From a virus: DNA of 44,192 bases. The stretch covers positions 1-44,192 of IMG/VR virus record IMGVR_UViG_3300007735_000975. One strand, written 5' to 3'. Shown here in pieces: positions 37,424 through 44,192 of the stretch; position 1 is the stretch's first letter, and every line of letters starts with the position of its first letter. The notes under the pieces are model-generated. The model saw nothing but the letters and a program-made list of their open reading frames with translations. It was not told the DNA's origin and made no database searches. The translations under genes were made by a program, and so were the position numbers.

Positions 37424-39331
37424 TCAAGGGCGGGTGCCGCGTGCAATAGGCACAGCGCACGACGCCGGGCTTGGGGGGATAGTAAGGTCGGCAGGCCAGC
37501 CATACAGGCCCACAAAGCTCTTGATCCAGCCTGTGACGGCCATCACGGCGGAAGCTTGGGCCCGCGTGAGGCGGCCCGAATCTACAACGCGGGCAACTTC
37601 GGCGCGGGTCGATGCGCAGGGGTATCGCGCCCATGCGCGCGAACGCAGAACCGAAACAATGGCCTGCCGCTGCTTTTCGGTCATTGGCTGGCGGCGATTC
37701 TTGCGTAAATCGCGAATCAGCCAAGGTAAGAACTCACGTTCCTTCTCGGATAGTCGCCCGGTCTGTTTCAGGGCCTCGATCATGCACAAAGCCCAGGCGT
37801 CGATTCGTTCCAACATCACCGCTTGGGGCGGCGGGCCGGCTTCGGGCGCTTCGGCGTCTTGGTCGCGTTCAGATGCCTCTTCTGGATCGCCGGCTTCGTC
37901 GATTGCGGCACCCAAAGCTTCCGGGTGTTCAAGGCCGTGCGATGCGAGCAAAGCCAAGGGGTCGAAGACATAGCCGGTCACCTTCCCTGCATTTGTGCGG
38001 CAGACACGGCCCACTTCCTGCACAAAGCGCACTTTGGCCTTGACGTTTCGGCGGCAGGCAAGCGCGGCGAGCCAAGGGAAGTCCGCGCCTTCGGACAACA
38101 TCGAAACATGCACAAGCACAGCAATCGCGCCGGTACGTAGGGCCTCGATGCGGGCGGCCTGTTCGGCCCAGGTCAGCCGGCTATGTATGCTCGCAGCCGG
38201 GTAACCGTGGACGGTCAACCGATCGGCGAAAGCATCGGCGTCGGCGATGCTTGCGGCGTTTGCCAAGGTCGGGCCCGGCAGCCCGTGGCGCCGAAACATC
38301 GCGATCAACGCATCGTCGACGACCGGTGCCGAAGGGTCTGTCGTCCGGTCGCCCTGTGGTTCGGGCAGGTAGGGCACACAATCGGGTGTCCAGTGGATCG
38401 GCGTGATCGTGGTCACCACGCCATCCCTAAGCCCATCGGCAAAGGTATAGCGGAATACCACTTCATCCCAAAGGCTTAGGCGTTCGTCTTCGTCGCTTCG
38501 GAAGGGTGTGGCGGTAAGGCCAACCATCCATTTCGGGTTTAGTGCCAGCATTGCTTGCGCGTGGATTGGGGCCTCGGACCCGTGGCATTCGTCGACGATT
38601 AGCAGATCACAGCGGCGGCCCGATTCAATCAGACAGGCGCGCGCCTGTTCCAAAGAGGCGTAACAGGCGACAATCACGGTTGCAGGCTGTCGATAGCCGG
38701 ACATAACCAAGCCGGTATCTGGCACAAACGCTTGGATCGTCTCGCCCAACTGCCTTACCAGCTTCTGCCGTGGCGTGGCCACCACGACGCAGAAACCCTT
38801 GCGCGCACAAAGACGGGCAAGCTCAGCGATAAATACGGACTTGCCCGCGCCCATAAACGCAGAAACTACCGGGCGCAGCGCGCGCCGCGGCCCGCCGTCT
38901 TCGGGGTCGATTTGCCGGCCAAGCGCCGGGCGCACGGCATCTAAGGCGCGGGCCTGCCAAGCCCGCAAGGGGTGCGGCGGCGCATCCGGTATCGGCAAGT
39001 CAGGGCGCGGGGTGTGTCGCGGCGGCTTGGCGTCTGTAGGGCGTTCCAGGCGCGCCAGAACCCCGGCTTCGGGCGGCGGCAGGTCAGCGGTAGGGCTCGG
39101 CTTGCGGCGGTGCCCTGCGGCCTTCTGCGCGGTTCTGGCCGCTTCGGCGGCTGTGCCCTTGACGCCGGGCAGACCGGCGGCCACAAGGCGGGCCGAAAGG
39201 CGTTCCGCCGCGGCGGTCGCGCTGTCGCGCTCGGCTGCGTGGGTCGACGATGCGGCCAAGTCGAGGCAGGCGCGGGCCTTACGCCTGACTTCTGCGGCCT
39301 CGGCTGGCGTCAACGACGGCCCGGCAATCAT
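37424..39331 (-). CDS. SF2 DEAH-type helicase
   Basis: A 635-residue helicase. Residues 12-55 (EVRRKARACLDLAASSTHAA and following) resemble a DUF2786 domain. Walker A is MGAGKS (160-165), motif II DECH (247-250), motif III TATP (273-276). In the second RecA-like domain VSMLSEGADFPWL is followed by RFVQEVGRVCR (motif VI). It probably opens DNA at replication start or remodels recombination intermediates. Its ATG overlaps the stop of the DUF927 gene (ATGA), in an operon with the AEP primase. Confidence 0.85.
   Translation of the reverse strand: MIAGPSLTPAEAAEVRRKARACLDLAASSTHAAERDSATAAAERLSARLVAAGLPGVKGTAAEAARTAQKAAGHRRKPSPTADLPPPEAGVLARLERPTDAKPPRHTPRPDLPIPDAPPHPLRAWQARALDAVRPALGRQIDPEDGGPRRALRPVVSAFMGAGKSVFIAELARLCARKGFCVVVATPRQKLVRQLGETIQAFVPDTGLVMSGYRQPATVIVACYASLEQARACLIESGRRCDLLIVDECHGSEAPIHAQAMLALNPKWMVGLTATPFRSDEDERLSLWDEVVFRYTFADGLRDGVVTTITPIHWTPDCVPYLPEPQGDRTTDPSAPVVDDALIAMFRRHGLPGPTLANAASIADADAFADRLTVHGYPAASIHSRLTWAEQAARIEALRTGAIAVLVHVSMLSEGADFPWLAALACRRNVKAKVRFVQEVGRVCRTNAGKVTGYVFDPLALLASHGLEHPEALGAAIDEAGDPEEASERDQDAEAPEAGPPPQAVMLERIDAWALCMIEALKQTGRLSEKEREFLPWLIRDLRKNRRQPMTEKQRQAIVSVLRSRAWARYPCASTRAEVARVVDSGRLTRAQASAVMAVTGWIKSFVGLYGWPADLTIPPSPASCAVPIARGTRP
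37443..37460 (-). promoter_or_regulatory. Early-arm element G
   Basis: Reads GTGCGCTGTGCCTATTGC on the - strand (CC in place of GC before TATTGC). It lies inside the last codons of the helicase gene and 55 bases before the SSB ATG. Confidence 0.55.
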
Positions 39332-41487
39332 TTCTCGCCCATCGCGGATTCCACCGCGGCGCGCTGAATGCAGACACAGCGCATGCTTTGGCCGTCAACC
39401 TTGACGGGCTTATCATGCCCCGCGCCCGAAGTGGGCAGCACAAGCCAGCCGCGGGCGGCCCACTGTGCAATCACCCCGGGGCCATCATATCGATCTTCGG
39501 CCAGCCAACGGCGCAGCACGTGCGAGGCGACGGCAATAACGGCCCAGCGGTCTTTGTCGGCGTCCGGTTTCCACTGACCCAACCAACCCGCGGGCGGGGT
39601 CCGCGCGTCGCCGTCGCGGTCCAGCGCGTGGCGGCCCCAAAATGACGACTGCAAAGCAGCGGCGCGCGAAAGTGTCGCACGAAGCGCAGCAAGCGGCTTG
39701 TCCGCATCTGCGCCGCTGTGTGCGGCTGCAGCGGCGGCAACGCCCGTCGCAGTCGCGATTTCCTCCCAGGAACCGTTTGGCAGCCCGCAATCTTCGTGCG
39801 CAACCATCGCGGCAACTTCGATCGCGGCGATATGCGCGGCCAATCGGGAGGCGAGCGGACCCGCAGACGCCAGAGCATCGGCCCATGCTGCGTCGCGCTC
39901 TTCCCACAGGGTATTGATTGCAGCGCGACCCCTGGCAAGCAAGGCCCCAACAAAACGAGCGCCCAAATGCCCATAATGACGGTCGGTCGCGCGATTGACG
40001 GTAACGGCTTCCGCCCGTTCGCCGAATGGCGCCCCCTCGACACTAAGGCACCGCGCGCGGGCGCCTTCGTCTTGCGAGGTGCCAAGCAACGGGCTTTCAC
40101 CGGTTGAAATCGTAAAACTGCACCAAACGGCGCGGGCCTGCGCGCCGAAGACGAAGCCGCGGCCCTTGCCCTGCCCATCGGCCAACTGATACACGGTTTG
40201 GCCGATAAGTTCGCGTTCTTTGGGCGGAATCTGGCGGGTATCATCAAGCAAAAGCGGAAGGCACGATAGAACCGCGGCGCTGCGTTCGCGAAAGGTCATC
40301 GTCGAGGCCCACTTCCCGACATATGCCCGGGGTTGGGCCCAAACGGAAGCCGCAAGGTTTAGGGCGGTTGTCTTGCCGATCGAAGTTTCGCCCCAAATGT
40401 CAAGGACACAGCCGCGATCGGTCGTCCACGGCAGCAAAGCGGAGGCCAGCGCGGCATACACAGCCAAGCGCGCCACAGGTCGATTCGCCGCGACAGCCCA
40501 AGCGTCAAGCCAACCTTCCCACGTGCCGCGTTCGTGGATCGCGGCGGTCAAAGCTTCATATCCGCCGGGCGGTGTCAGATGCACGGGCGGAAGTGTTGGC
40601 TCGCCATCTTGCGCCGGCGCGGGGTGCCAGCCTTGCCCGCGCAGGAAACCGCCCCGAATGTGGCCCAAGCGCACGGAAACGGCGCGCTGGGGCAGCTTCG
40701 CGGCCCATGTGCTGTCGCACCAATCGAGAAACCGCGACAGGTCAGAGGCTGTAGGGCTGCAAACCGGCGCGCCTTTTGTCGCCAAACTCACAAGCTTGCG
40801 CCCATCCATAACGTCGGCGCGCGGCGTCCATGCGCGACCGATCCGCCCATCTTCGTCGATCCAGGCCACTTCGACGGAATATTCAGCGGTATCAACGTCG
40901 ACAGCGCGACCCGAAAGCAAGATCGGGCGGGTCGCCGCGACCTTGACTTTATCGCTTGGAACGCCGTCTTCGTCGACTGACACATGCACTACGCCGTTAT
41001 CGGACAGTTCCCAACCACCCCCAACCGCGGCGCCGGGCACGAGTTCCAGCAAACGATCTGCAGCGCCACGCGCCGACAGGCGGGGCGGGCCGGTGCGCGC
41101 TTGCTCGGCAGCCCAGGCTTTCGCAGCTTGAGCTTGTGCCTTTTCCACGGCCTTCATCGTGCGCGCCATTGCGGCGTCCAGCGCGCGATAGTCGGCACCG
41201 GCGCCACGGATTGCACCCGCGGCAGACAGCAGATCGCGCAGATCGTCTGACCCGGCAACGTGTAGAAGCTCGGCGACGTCACAAGCTGATGCCCGAAGTT
41301 TTGCCCAGGCGGCCAAACGAGCGCCCGCATCAACGGTTTCGTTCGCGGCTTGCTCGATTAGCGGGGCCAGCACAGCGGTAGCCCTATCGCGGCGGGCACG
41401 GGCAGCCGACGTTTCCAATCCCCAATCAGCAGGCGGTGCAAGCGAAAGTGCGGGCGGGTTCATTGTTCTTGCCGTTTGTGGTGCCAT
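39328..41487 (-). CDS. DUF927-type replication ATPase/helicase
   Basis: A 719-residue protein. The N-terminal 130 residues are helical. From residue 280 the sequence follows DUF927: GHIRGGFLRGQGWH, then DIWGETSIGKTTALNLAASV (Walker A GETSIGKTT, 366-374), GKWASTMTFRERSAAVLS, LLLDDT (Walker B, 412-417) and QLADGQGKGRGFVFG. Such proteins accompany AEP primases in phages and plasmids and act as initiation or replicative helicases. The ATG has GGAGG 8 bases upstream. It is cotranscribed with the primase and SF2 helicase. Confidence 0.8.
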   Translation of the reverse strand: MAPQTARTMNPPALSLAPPADWGLETSAARARRDRATAVLAPLIEQAANETVDAGARLAAWAKLRASACDVAELLHVAGSDDLRDLLSAAGAIRGAGADYRALDAAMARTMKAVEKAQAQAAKAWAAEQARTGPPRLSARGAADRLLELVPGAAVGGGWELSDNGVVHVSVDEDGVPSDKVKVAATRPILLSGRAVDVDTAEYSVEVAWIDEDGRIGRAWTPRADVMDGRKLVSLATKGAPVCSPTASDLSRFLDWCDSTWAAKLPQRAVSVRLGHIRGGFLRGQGWHPAPAQDGEPTLPPVHLTPPGGYEALTAAIHERGTWEGWLDAWAVAANRPVARLAVYAALASALLPWTTDRGCVLDIWGETSIGKTTALNLAASVWAQPRAYVGKWASTMTFRERSAAVLSCLPLLLDDTRQIPPKERELIGQTVYQLADGQGKGRGFVFGAQARAVWCSFTISTGESPLLGTSQDEGARARCLSVEGAPFGERAEAVTVNRATDRHYGHLGARFVGALLARGRAAINTLWEERDAAWADALASAGPLASRLAAHIAAIEVAAMVAHEDCGLPNGSWEEIATATGVAAAAAAHSGADADKPLAALRATLSRAAALQSSFWGRHALDRDGDARTPPAGWLGQWKPDADKDRWAVIAVASHVLRRWLAEDRYDGPGVIAQWAARGWLVLPTSGAGHDKPVKVDGQSMRCVCIQRAAVESAMGEK

Positions 41488-41491
41488 GTGG

Positions 41492-42445
41492 TCAGCCTCC
41501 GTATGCAGCGGGATGCATACCTGCCGCCGTCACAAGATCACCGATTGAGCCGAACCAACCGCAAGAGTTGCGATGATTGCAGTATGCGCCCCATGCACGG
41601 CGCGGATCGATCACGAACCATGCATCCGGGCGACCGCAAGATGGGCACGGCAGCCCGTGGGCGACGTCTGACCCATCGCGCGGGGCGACCTTAGCCCCAA
41701 GGTCAGCCGCGGCGCGGCGGCGCGCTTCGGGGTCTGCGCGCAATGCGGCATGCCCGCGGCGCTCTGCCCTTTCGGCGGCGCTGTAGCCGTCGTCCTGAGG
41801 TGCGGCAGCCCAGCGGCGCGCCGCTTCGGCCCGGGCGGCTTGTTTGGCGCGCAGATGATCGGCGGCGATGCGCGCAAGCTCGGCTTCATATTCCGCTTTG
41901 GCCACGTATTCGCCGACGTCGATCAAGTCGCCGGGCGCGTGATCGGCGACTTCGACCGGGCCACGACAAGGCAGAAGGTAAAGCCTCGAAGGGTCGATGC
42001 ACTTCGGGTCTGCGGCGCTCTTGTCTTGCCCGATGTCCTTGAGAATCTGGCGCATCGTCGCAGCCCAAAGCGCGCCGGCGACGGGCACAGCCAAGGGAAG
42101 CACAAGGCGGCAGCGCGGGGCGCCGGGCTGGGCGCTGTACGTGCTGTAAGCGCAGCGCTCTTTGGTCGGGAACAACGCCATAACGTCGGGAACGTCGGCG
42201 CCGTCATCAAAGTCGAGCACAAGCGCATATACGGCTGTGATTGATGCGGCGGTGCGCCGGTTGCCCTGCGCCGCATGCGGGGCCCAGCACGCAGCATCCA
42301 GCTTGTCGGCGGCCCTGTCGCGATCGTGCGAGGTCAGCGCCTTGCGCAGTTGGCCCCAAGAAGTCGGCACCGGGCGGCCAAAGGCAGAGCGCCGGGCCGC
42401 GGCGTAGTAAGCCGAGGGGCAAGCAAGCCCATCGTGGCAAAGCAT
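41492..42445 (-). CDS. AEP-superfamily primase (PrimPol-like) with zinc finger
   Basis: A 317-residue primase. The catalytic acids sit in ALVLDFDDG (75-83). The next block is YSTYS with RCRLVLPL (100-118), then DPKCIDPSRLYLLPC (146-160), typical of archaeo-eukaryotic-type primases of phages. The C-terminus is a CHC2-like zinc finger: CPSCG (267-271) and YCNHRNSC (288-295). It would make primers or short DNA for phage replication. It is the first gene of the replication operon, next to the proposed origin. The hydrophilic middle (181-250) is a charged helical linker. Confidence 0.75.
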   Translation of the reverse strand: MLCHDGLACPSAYYAAARRSAFGRPVPTSWGQLRKALTSHDRDRAADKLDAACWAPHAAQGNRRTAASITAVYALVLDFDDGADVPDVMALFPTKERCAYSTYSAQPGAPRCRLVLPLAVPVAGALWAATMRQILKDIGQDKSAADPKCIDPSRLYLLPCRGPVEVADHAPGDLIDVGEYVAKAEYEAELARIAADHLRAKQAARAEAARRWAAAPQDDGYSAAERAERRGHAALRADPEARRRAAADLGAKVAPRDGSDVAHGLPCPSCGRPDAWFVIDPRRAWGAYCNHRNSCGWFGSIGDLVTAAGMHPAAYGG

Positions 42446-42497
42446 CGTGTGACCTGGGAACGGGTGGACCTGCAGAAGCGCGTGGGGCCCGTTGTTC

Positions 42498-42530
42498 CTG
42501 CCGCCCCCGGGGATCAGTCGAGGGCGGCAG
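42498..42530 (-). promoter_or_regulatory. Hairpin in primase leader
   Basis: CTGCCGCCC (42498-42506) pairs perfectly with GGGCGGCAG (42522-42530) in the 5' leader of the primase mRNA on the - strand. It may be an attenuator or a protein-binding structure. Confidence 0.45.
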
Positions 42531-42617
42531 GCGGGGTGCCCAGGTCAGCAGGCGCAGCCGGTGTAGCCGTAGGTAGCGGACCCGTCAAGCGGCGAGCATC
42601 GCCCTTGGTCGCGCGAT

Positions 42618-43110
42618 GGGTCGCGGGTTCTTGCGACCCGTGGACTTTTGAGAATGGCGTGATGGTCGAAGCCCTGAACGTGTGGCTTGCGGTGGGTCGT
42701 TAGGGTCGCGACCCGTTGACGACCGGCGAAAAGGCCCATAGGCTCTATGCTTTCATCTATAAAACATGATTCAGTTACAACTTTTCAGATTACTATACCT
42801 ATACGCGCGCGGACTTTTCATTATGTCCTGATTATTGCACTATTAGTGCGCGAAAGCTATTGCATTCCAGCCCTCTTCTTCTATTTTGAACTTTTCTCTG
42901 TGGGCGAGACTATGTGATTTCCCGTAGACCGACGACCCAAAATGAGAATGTGCATGGGCGCGATGCTTTCGACGATTTTCGGGTCGCGGGGCGCTGTAAC
43001 CAGCCGCGACCCGACCCCACGAAGACGGGCGAAACCACAAGCGGATCAATGGTGTAACGGGTCGCGACCGGCCCGCGACCCAACGACCGGCCCGCGACCC
43101 GTCCGCGACC
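42618..43110. repeat. GGGTCGCG / CGCGACCC iteron-like repeats
   Basis: Copies of GGGTCGCG or its complement lie at 42618, 42703 (with 42707 as palindrome GGGTCGCGACCC), 42981, 43005, 43059, 43074 and 43093, with near copies at 42633, 42694 and 43104. GACCGGCCCGCGACCC is repeated in tandem at 43066-43081 and 43085-43100 (19-base period). A further copy lies after the HTH-like gene at 43580-43587. Confidence 0.75.
42846..42863 (+). promoter_or_regulatory. Early-arm element F
   Basis: Reads GTGCGCGAAAGCTATTGC on the + strand, identical in its core to element A. TTGCAC lies 17 bases before TATTGC, a plausible -35. It points toward the HTH-like gene 357 bases downstream, across the second iteron cluster. 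Confidence 0.6.
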
Positions 43111-43162
43111 GAAGGCAAGCAAGGTCGCTCTGTGACGTTACGGTTACGCGGCGGTCGCATAT

Positions 43163-43176
43163 TGTTGCTTGCAACA
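43163..43176. promoter_or_regulatory. Palindromic operator candidate upstream of HTH-like gene
   Basis: TGTTGC-TT-GCAACA is a perfect inverted repeat, followed by the near-palindrome aaggtaacctt (43184-43194). Both lie within 60 bases of the ATG at 43221 and could be autoregulatory sites. Confidence 0.45.
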
Positions 43177-43220
43177 CTTGACTAAGGTAACCTTATGCAG
43201 CCGCAAGGGAGGCGGTCCAA

Positions 43221-43571
43221 ATGGCGAACCAGCGCAACAACAGATATTCAGCAAATCATCCGTTTGTAATCGCGACCTATAAAATGCGCGCTCAGGGCAT
43301 GTCGGTAAACCAGATTTCAGACGCGATTAAACTCAACAAGGGGCAGGTGTGGCGCTTTCTGCAAACGCCAGCCTATGACCCAGCCAACAAAGACAAAGCA
43401 TCGCCGTCGCAGACGGTCATGGCCAGCAAGGCAGCCGCTGTGCGAGTGCAAGGCTTGACAATCAAAGCGGACGATGGGCGACCCGTTGAACTGCGTTGCA
43501 TGTCATGCACAAAGGACCAAGGCGGCTCAACGTTCGTGATTACTGTCTTTCTGCCTGATTGCAACAACTAA
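43221..43571 (+). CDS. Small HTH-like DNA-binding protein
   Basis: A 116-residue protein. Residues 19-50 (TYKMRAQGMSVNQISDAIKL, then NKGQVWRFLQTP) fit a helix-turn-helix of the kind that reads short repeats. The second half is beta-like, with a C-x2-C pair (CMSC) and strands STFVITVFLPD. GGGAGG precedes the ATG. Surrounded on both sides by GGGTCGCG repeats, it is a candidate iteron- or element-binding regulator. That link is an inference from position. Confidence 0.6.
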   Translation: MANQRNNRYSANHPFVIATYKMRAQGMSVNQISDAIKLNKGQVWRFLQTPAYDPANKDKASPSQTVMASKAAAVRVQGLTIKADDGRPVELRCMSCTKDQGGSTFVITVFLPDCNN

Positions 43572-43637
43572 AGCCCGTCCGCGACCCGACCCAAGCCAGG
43601 GGCTGCACTTGCCCGCGGCGTGCGCGGATGCTATCTT

Positions 43638-43657
43638 GCCCTTGGGTCACCAAGGGC
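43638..43657 (+). terminator. Hairpin after HTH-like gene
   Basis: GCCCTTGG pairs perfectly with CCAAGGGC across a 4-base loop, 66 bases after the HTH-like stop. Only a short TTG follows, so it may be a weak terminator. The rest of the 191-base gap to the next gene shows no further structure. Confidence 0.45.
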
Positions 43658-43762
43658 TTGACGCCGTTGGCGACCTGGGCCGCCCCGTTCCGCTTGCGGC
43701 CCGCGTGAGGCGACTTGCGCGGGAGGGCGTGGCGGCCCCTTTCCCCCCATCGCCGGTGCGCC

Positions 43763-44095
43763 GTGCCTCTGCCCGACAATCTGCCCACACAACCGCATCC
43801 CGACGACGGGCGGCCCGATTGGCTGCGCGGTGCGCCGCAAGTCGCGCAAGACGTTTGGCAGGCGGTGCGGCATCTTGAGCCGGGCGCTTGGGTGACCCAA
43901 GCCGATCTGATTGATGCGGTGCCGGATTGCGCCGACGACTTCGGGCGGCTGCGGATCGAAGCCCAGTCAACGCTCGAAGCTCTCGCCATCGGGCGCGTAT
44001 ATGGGCCGATCGTTGACGGGCGCTCGGAGGTCCGCTGGCGTCGGGCCCCGTGGCGTGCGCCGGTACCCTGTAGGCGGTGTGGGGTGGTGCGGTGA
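43763..44095 (+). CDS. Small protein before the terminase genes, unknown
   Basis: A 110-residue protein with a winged-helix-like centre (AQDVWQAVRHLEPGAWVTQA, then DLIDAVPDCADDFGRLRIEA) and a basic end containing CRRC. The GTG at 43763 is chosen because the protein-like sequence begins there; a TTG at 43715 would add 16 low-complexity residues. No good ribosome site is visible. Its position just ahead of the putative cos site and small terminase would suit a packaging accessory or regulator, which is inference. Confidence 0.45.
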   Translation: MPLPDNLPTQPHPDDGRPDWLRGAPQVAQDVWQAVRHLEPGAWVTQADLIDAVPDCADDFGRLRIEAQSTLEALAIGRVYGPIVDGRSEVRWRRAPWRAPVPCRRCGVVR

Positions 44096-44182
44096 GAATG
44101 CCGATCAGCAGCGCGTTTCCGGCGGACACTGCGCGGGTGTACAGTGTACCCCCATGTGCCAAAAGGCGCACCCCCCCGGGTG

Positions 44183-44192
44183 CCCTTTCCCT
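44183..44192. repeat. Right copy of 10-base terminal direct repeat
   Basis: ccctttccct, identical to bases 1-10. An ATG at 44154 upstream opens a frame that continues into the gene at 50-511 if the ends are joined. GTAC-AGT-GTAC at 44139-44149 is a near-palindrome close to the putative cos site. Confidence 0.6.

Larger units (their letters stand above)
42446..43220. other. Candidate replication origin (AT-rich island with iteron-like repeats)
   Basis: This 775-base gap has no convincing gene. It holds, in order: the structured leader of the primase (perfect 9-bp hairpin 42498-42530), a first cluster of GGGTCGCG repeats (42618-42714), an AT-rich island (about 42741-42905) in otherwise GC-rich DNA, element F, a second repeat cluster (42981-43110), a TGTTGC/GCAACA palindrome and the start of an HTH-like gene. 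Divergent replication genes, iterons and an AT-rich segment are the usual ingredients of an origin. No binding data are available. Confidence 0.6.

Noticed and set aside
42545-42739. Open frames of 60-140 codons on both strands in the origin region.
   Set aside because: No ribosome sites, low-complexity Arg/Gly-rich products, and they cross the iterons; typical of GC-rich non-coding DNA.
43609-43878. An overlapping Arg/Ala-rich frame before the terminase.
   Set aside because: It shares bases with the gene at 43763, whose product looks more protein-like, and it lacks a ribosome site.
1-44192. CRISPR arrays, tRNA genes, integrase and attachment sites.
   Set aside because: Looked for while reading; no regularly spaced repeat array, no recognisable tRNA T-loop/acceptor pattern and no tyrosine or serine recombinase motif were seen.
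44099-44192. A short frame from ATG 44099 crossing the join to base 53.
   Set aside because: It overlaps the backward extension of the small terminase frame and is Ser/Thr/Pro-rich with no motif; only one can be real and the terminase frame is more likely.

Overview
The window looks like one complete or nearly complete genome of a tailed siphovirus-type phage, about 44.2 kb and visibly GC-rich. It carries the full order terminase, portal, scaffold, capsid, connectors, tail tube, tail chaperone, tape measure and tail tip, followed by lysis genes, with a separate replication and nucleotide-metabolism arm. The same 10 bases (ccctttccct) open and close the window, and the first gene's reading frame stays open backwards across that join, so the ends probably meet. 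They could be a filled cohesive end just upstream of the terminase. No integrase, excisionase or recognisable lysogeny repressor was seen, so a virulent lifestyle is likely. The host is not identifiable. Strong GGAG-type ribosome sites, an SSB ending in DDLPF, an M15 peptidase endolysin and a bacterial-type clamp suggest a GC-rich Gram-negative host, perhaps a proteobacterium (inference).

Late arm (1-20.8 kb, all + strand): small and large terminase, portal, a small head protein, scaffold, major capsid, an accessory protein and a decoration-like protein, connector and completion proteins, tail tube, a tail chaperone with a short second-frame partner, tape measure, a large Asp-box tail protein, a tail-tip protein, an Fn3-repeat fibre-like protein, small linking genes, an M15 endolysin and a holin-like protein. 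A U-tailed terminator at 20783-20819 closes the arm. Three genes here start inside an identical 18-base hairpin, CATCGGAGAGCCCCGATG.

Middle and early arm (20.8-30.3 kb, - strand): small Cys-rich and DNA-binding proteins, ThyX, a RuvC-like nuclease, a C5 cytosine methyltransferase, RecT and a YqaJ-type exonuclease. A divergent control region at 30.3-30.6 kb then starts a + strand block of dUTPase, DnaN sliding clamp and B12-dependent ribonucleotide reductase. Back-to-back terminators at 34.5 kb separate this from a - strand block: an adenine methyltransferase interrupted by an opposite-strand HNH endonuclease gene, a Lar-like zinc protein, SSB, SF2 helicase, DUF927-type ATPase and AEP-type primase. 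At 42.4-43.2 kb lies an AT-rich island flanked by GGGTCGCG/CGCGACCC repeats, the best origin candidate, followed by a small HTH-like protein gene and a short gene before the terminase.

The most unusual points are these. (1) Nine copies of an 18-base element, GTGCGC-N4-GC-TATTGC, sit upstream of early and middle genes only. (2) Early mRNAs share a family of hairpin leaders. (3) The three structural genes start inside identical hairpins. (4) The HNH gene sits exactly at the DPPY motif of the adenine methyltransferase, on the opposite strand and without breaking its frame. (5) The phage encodes a sliding clamp but no recognisable DNA polymerase, and both its dUTPase and its adenine methyltransferase end in clamp-binding-like QxxLF motifs. 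(6) The iteron and AT-rich region looks like an origin.
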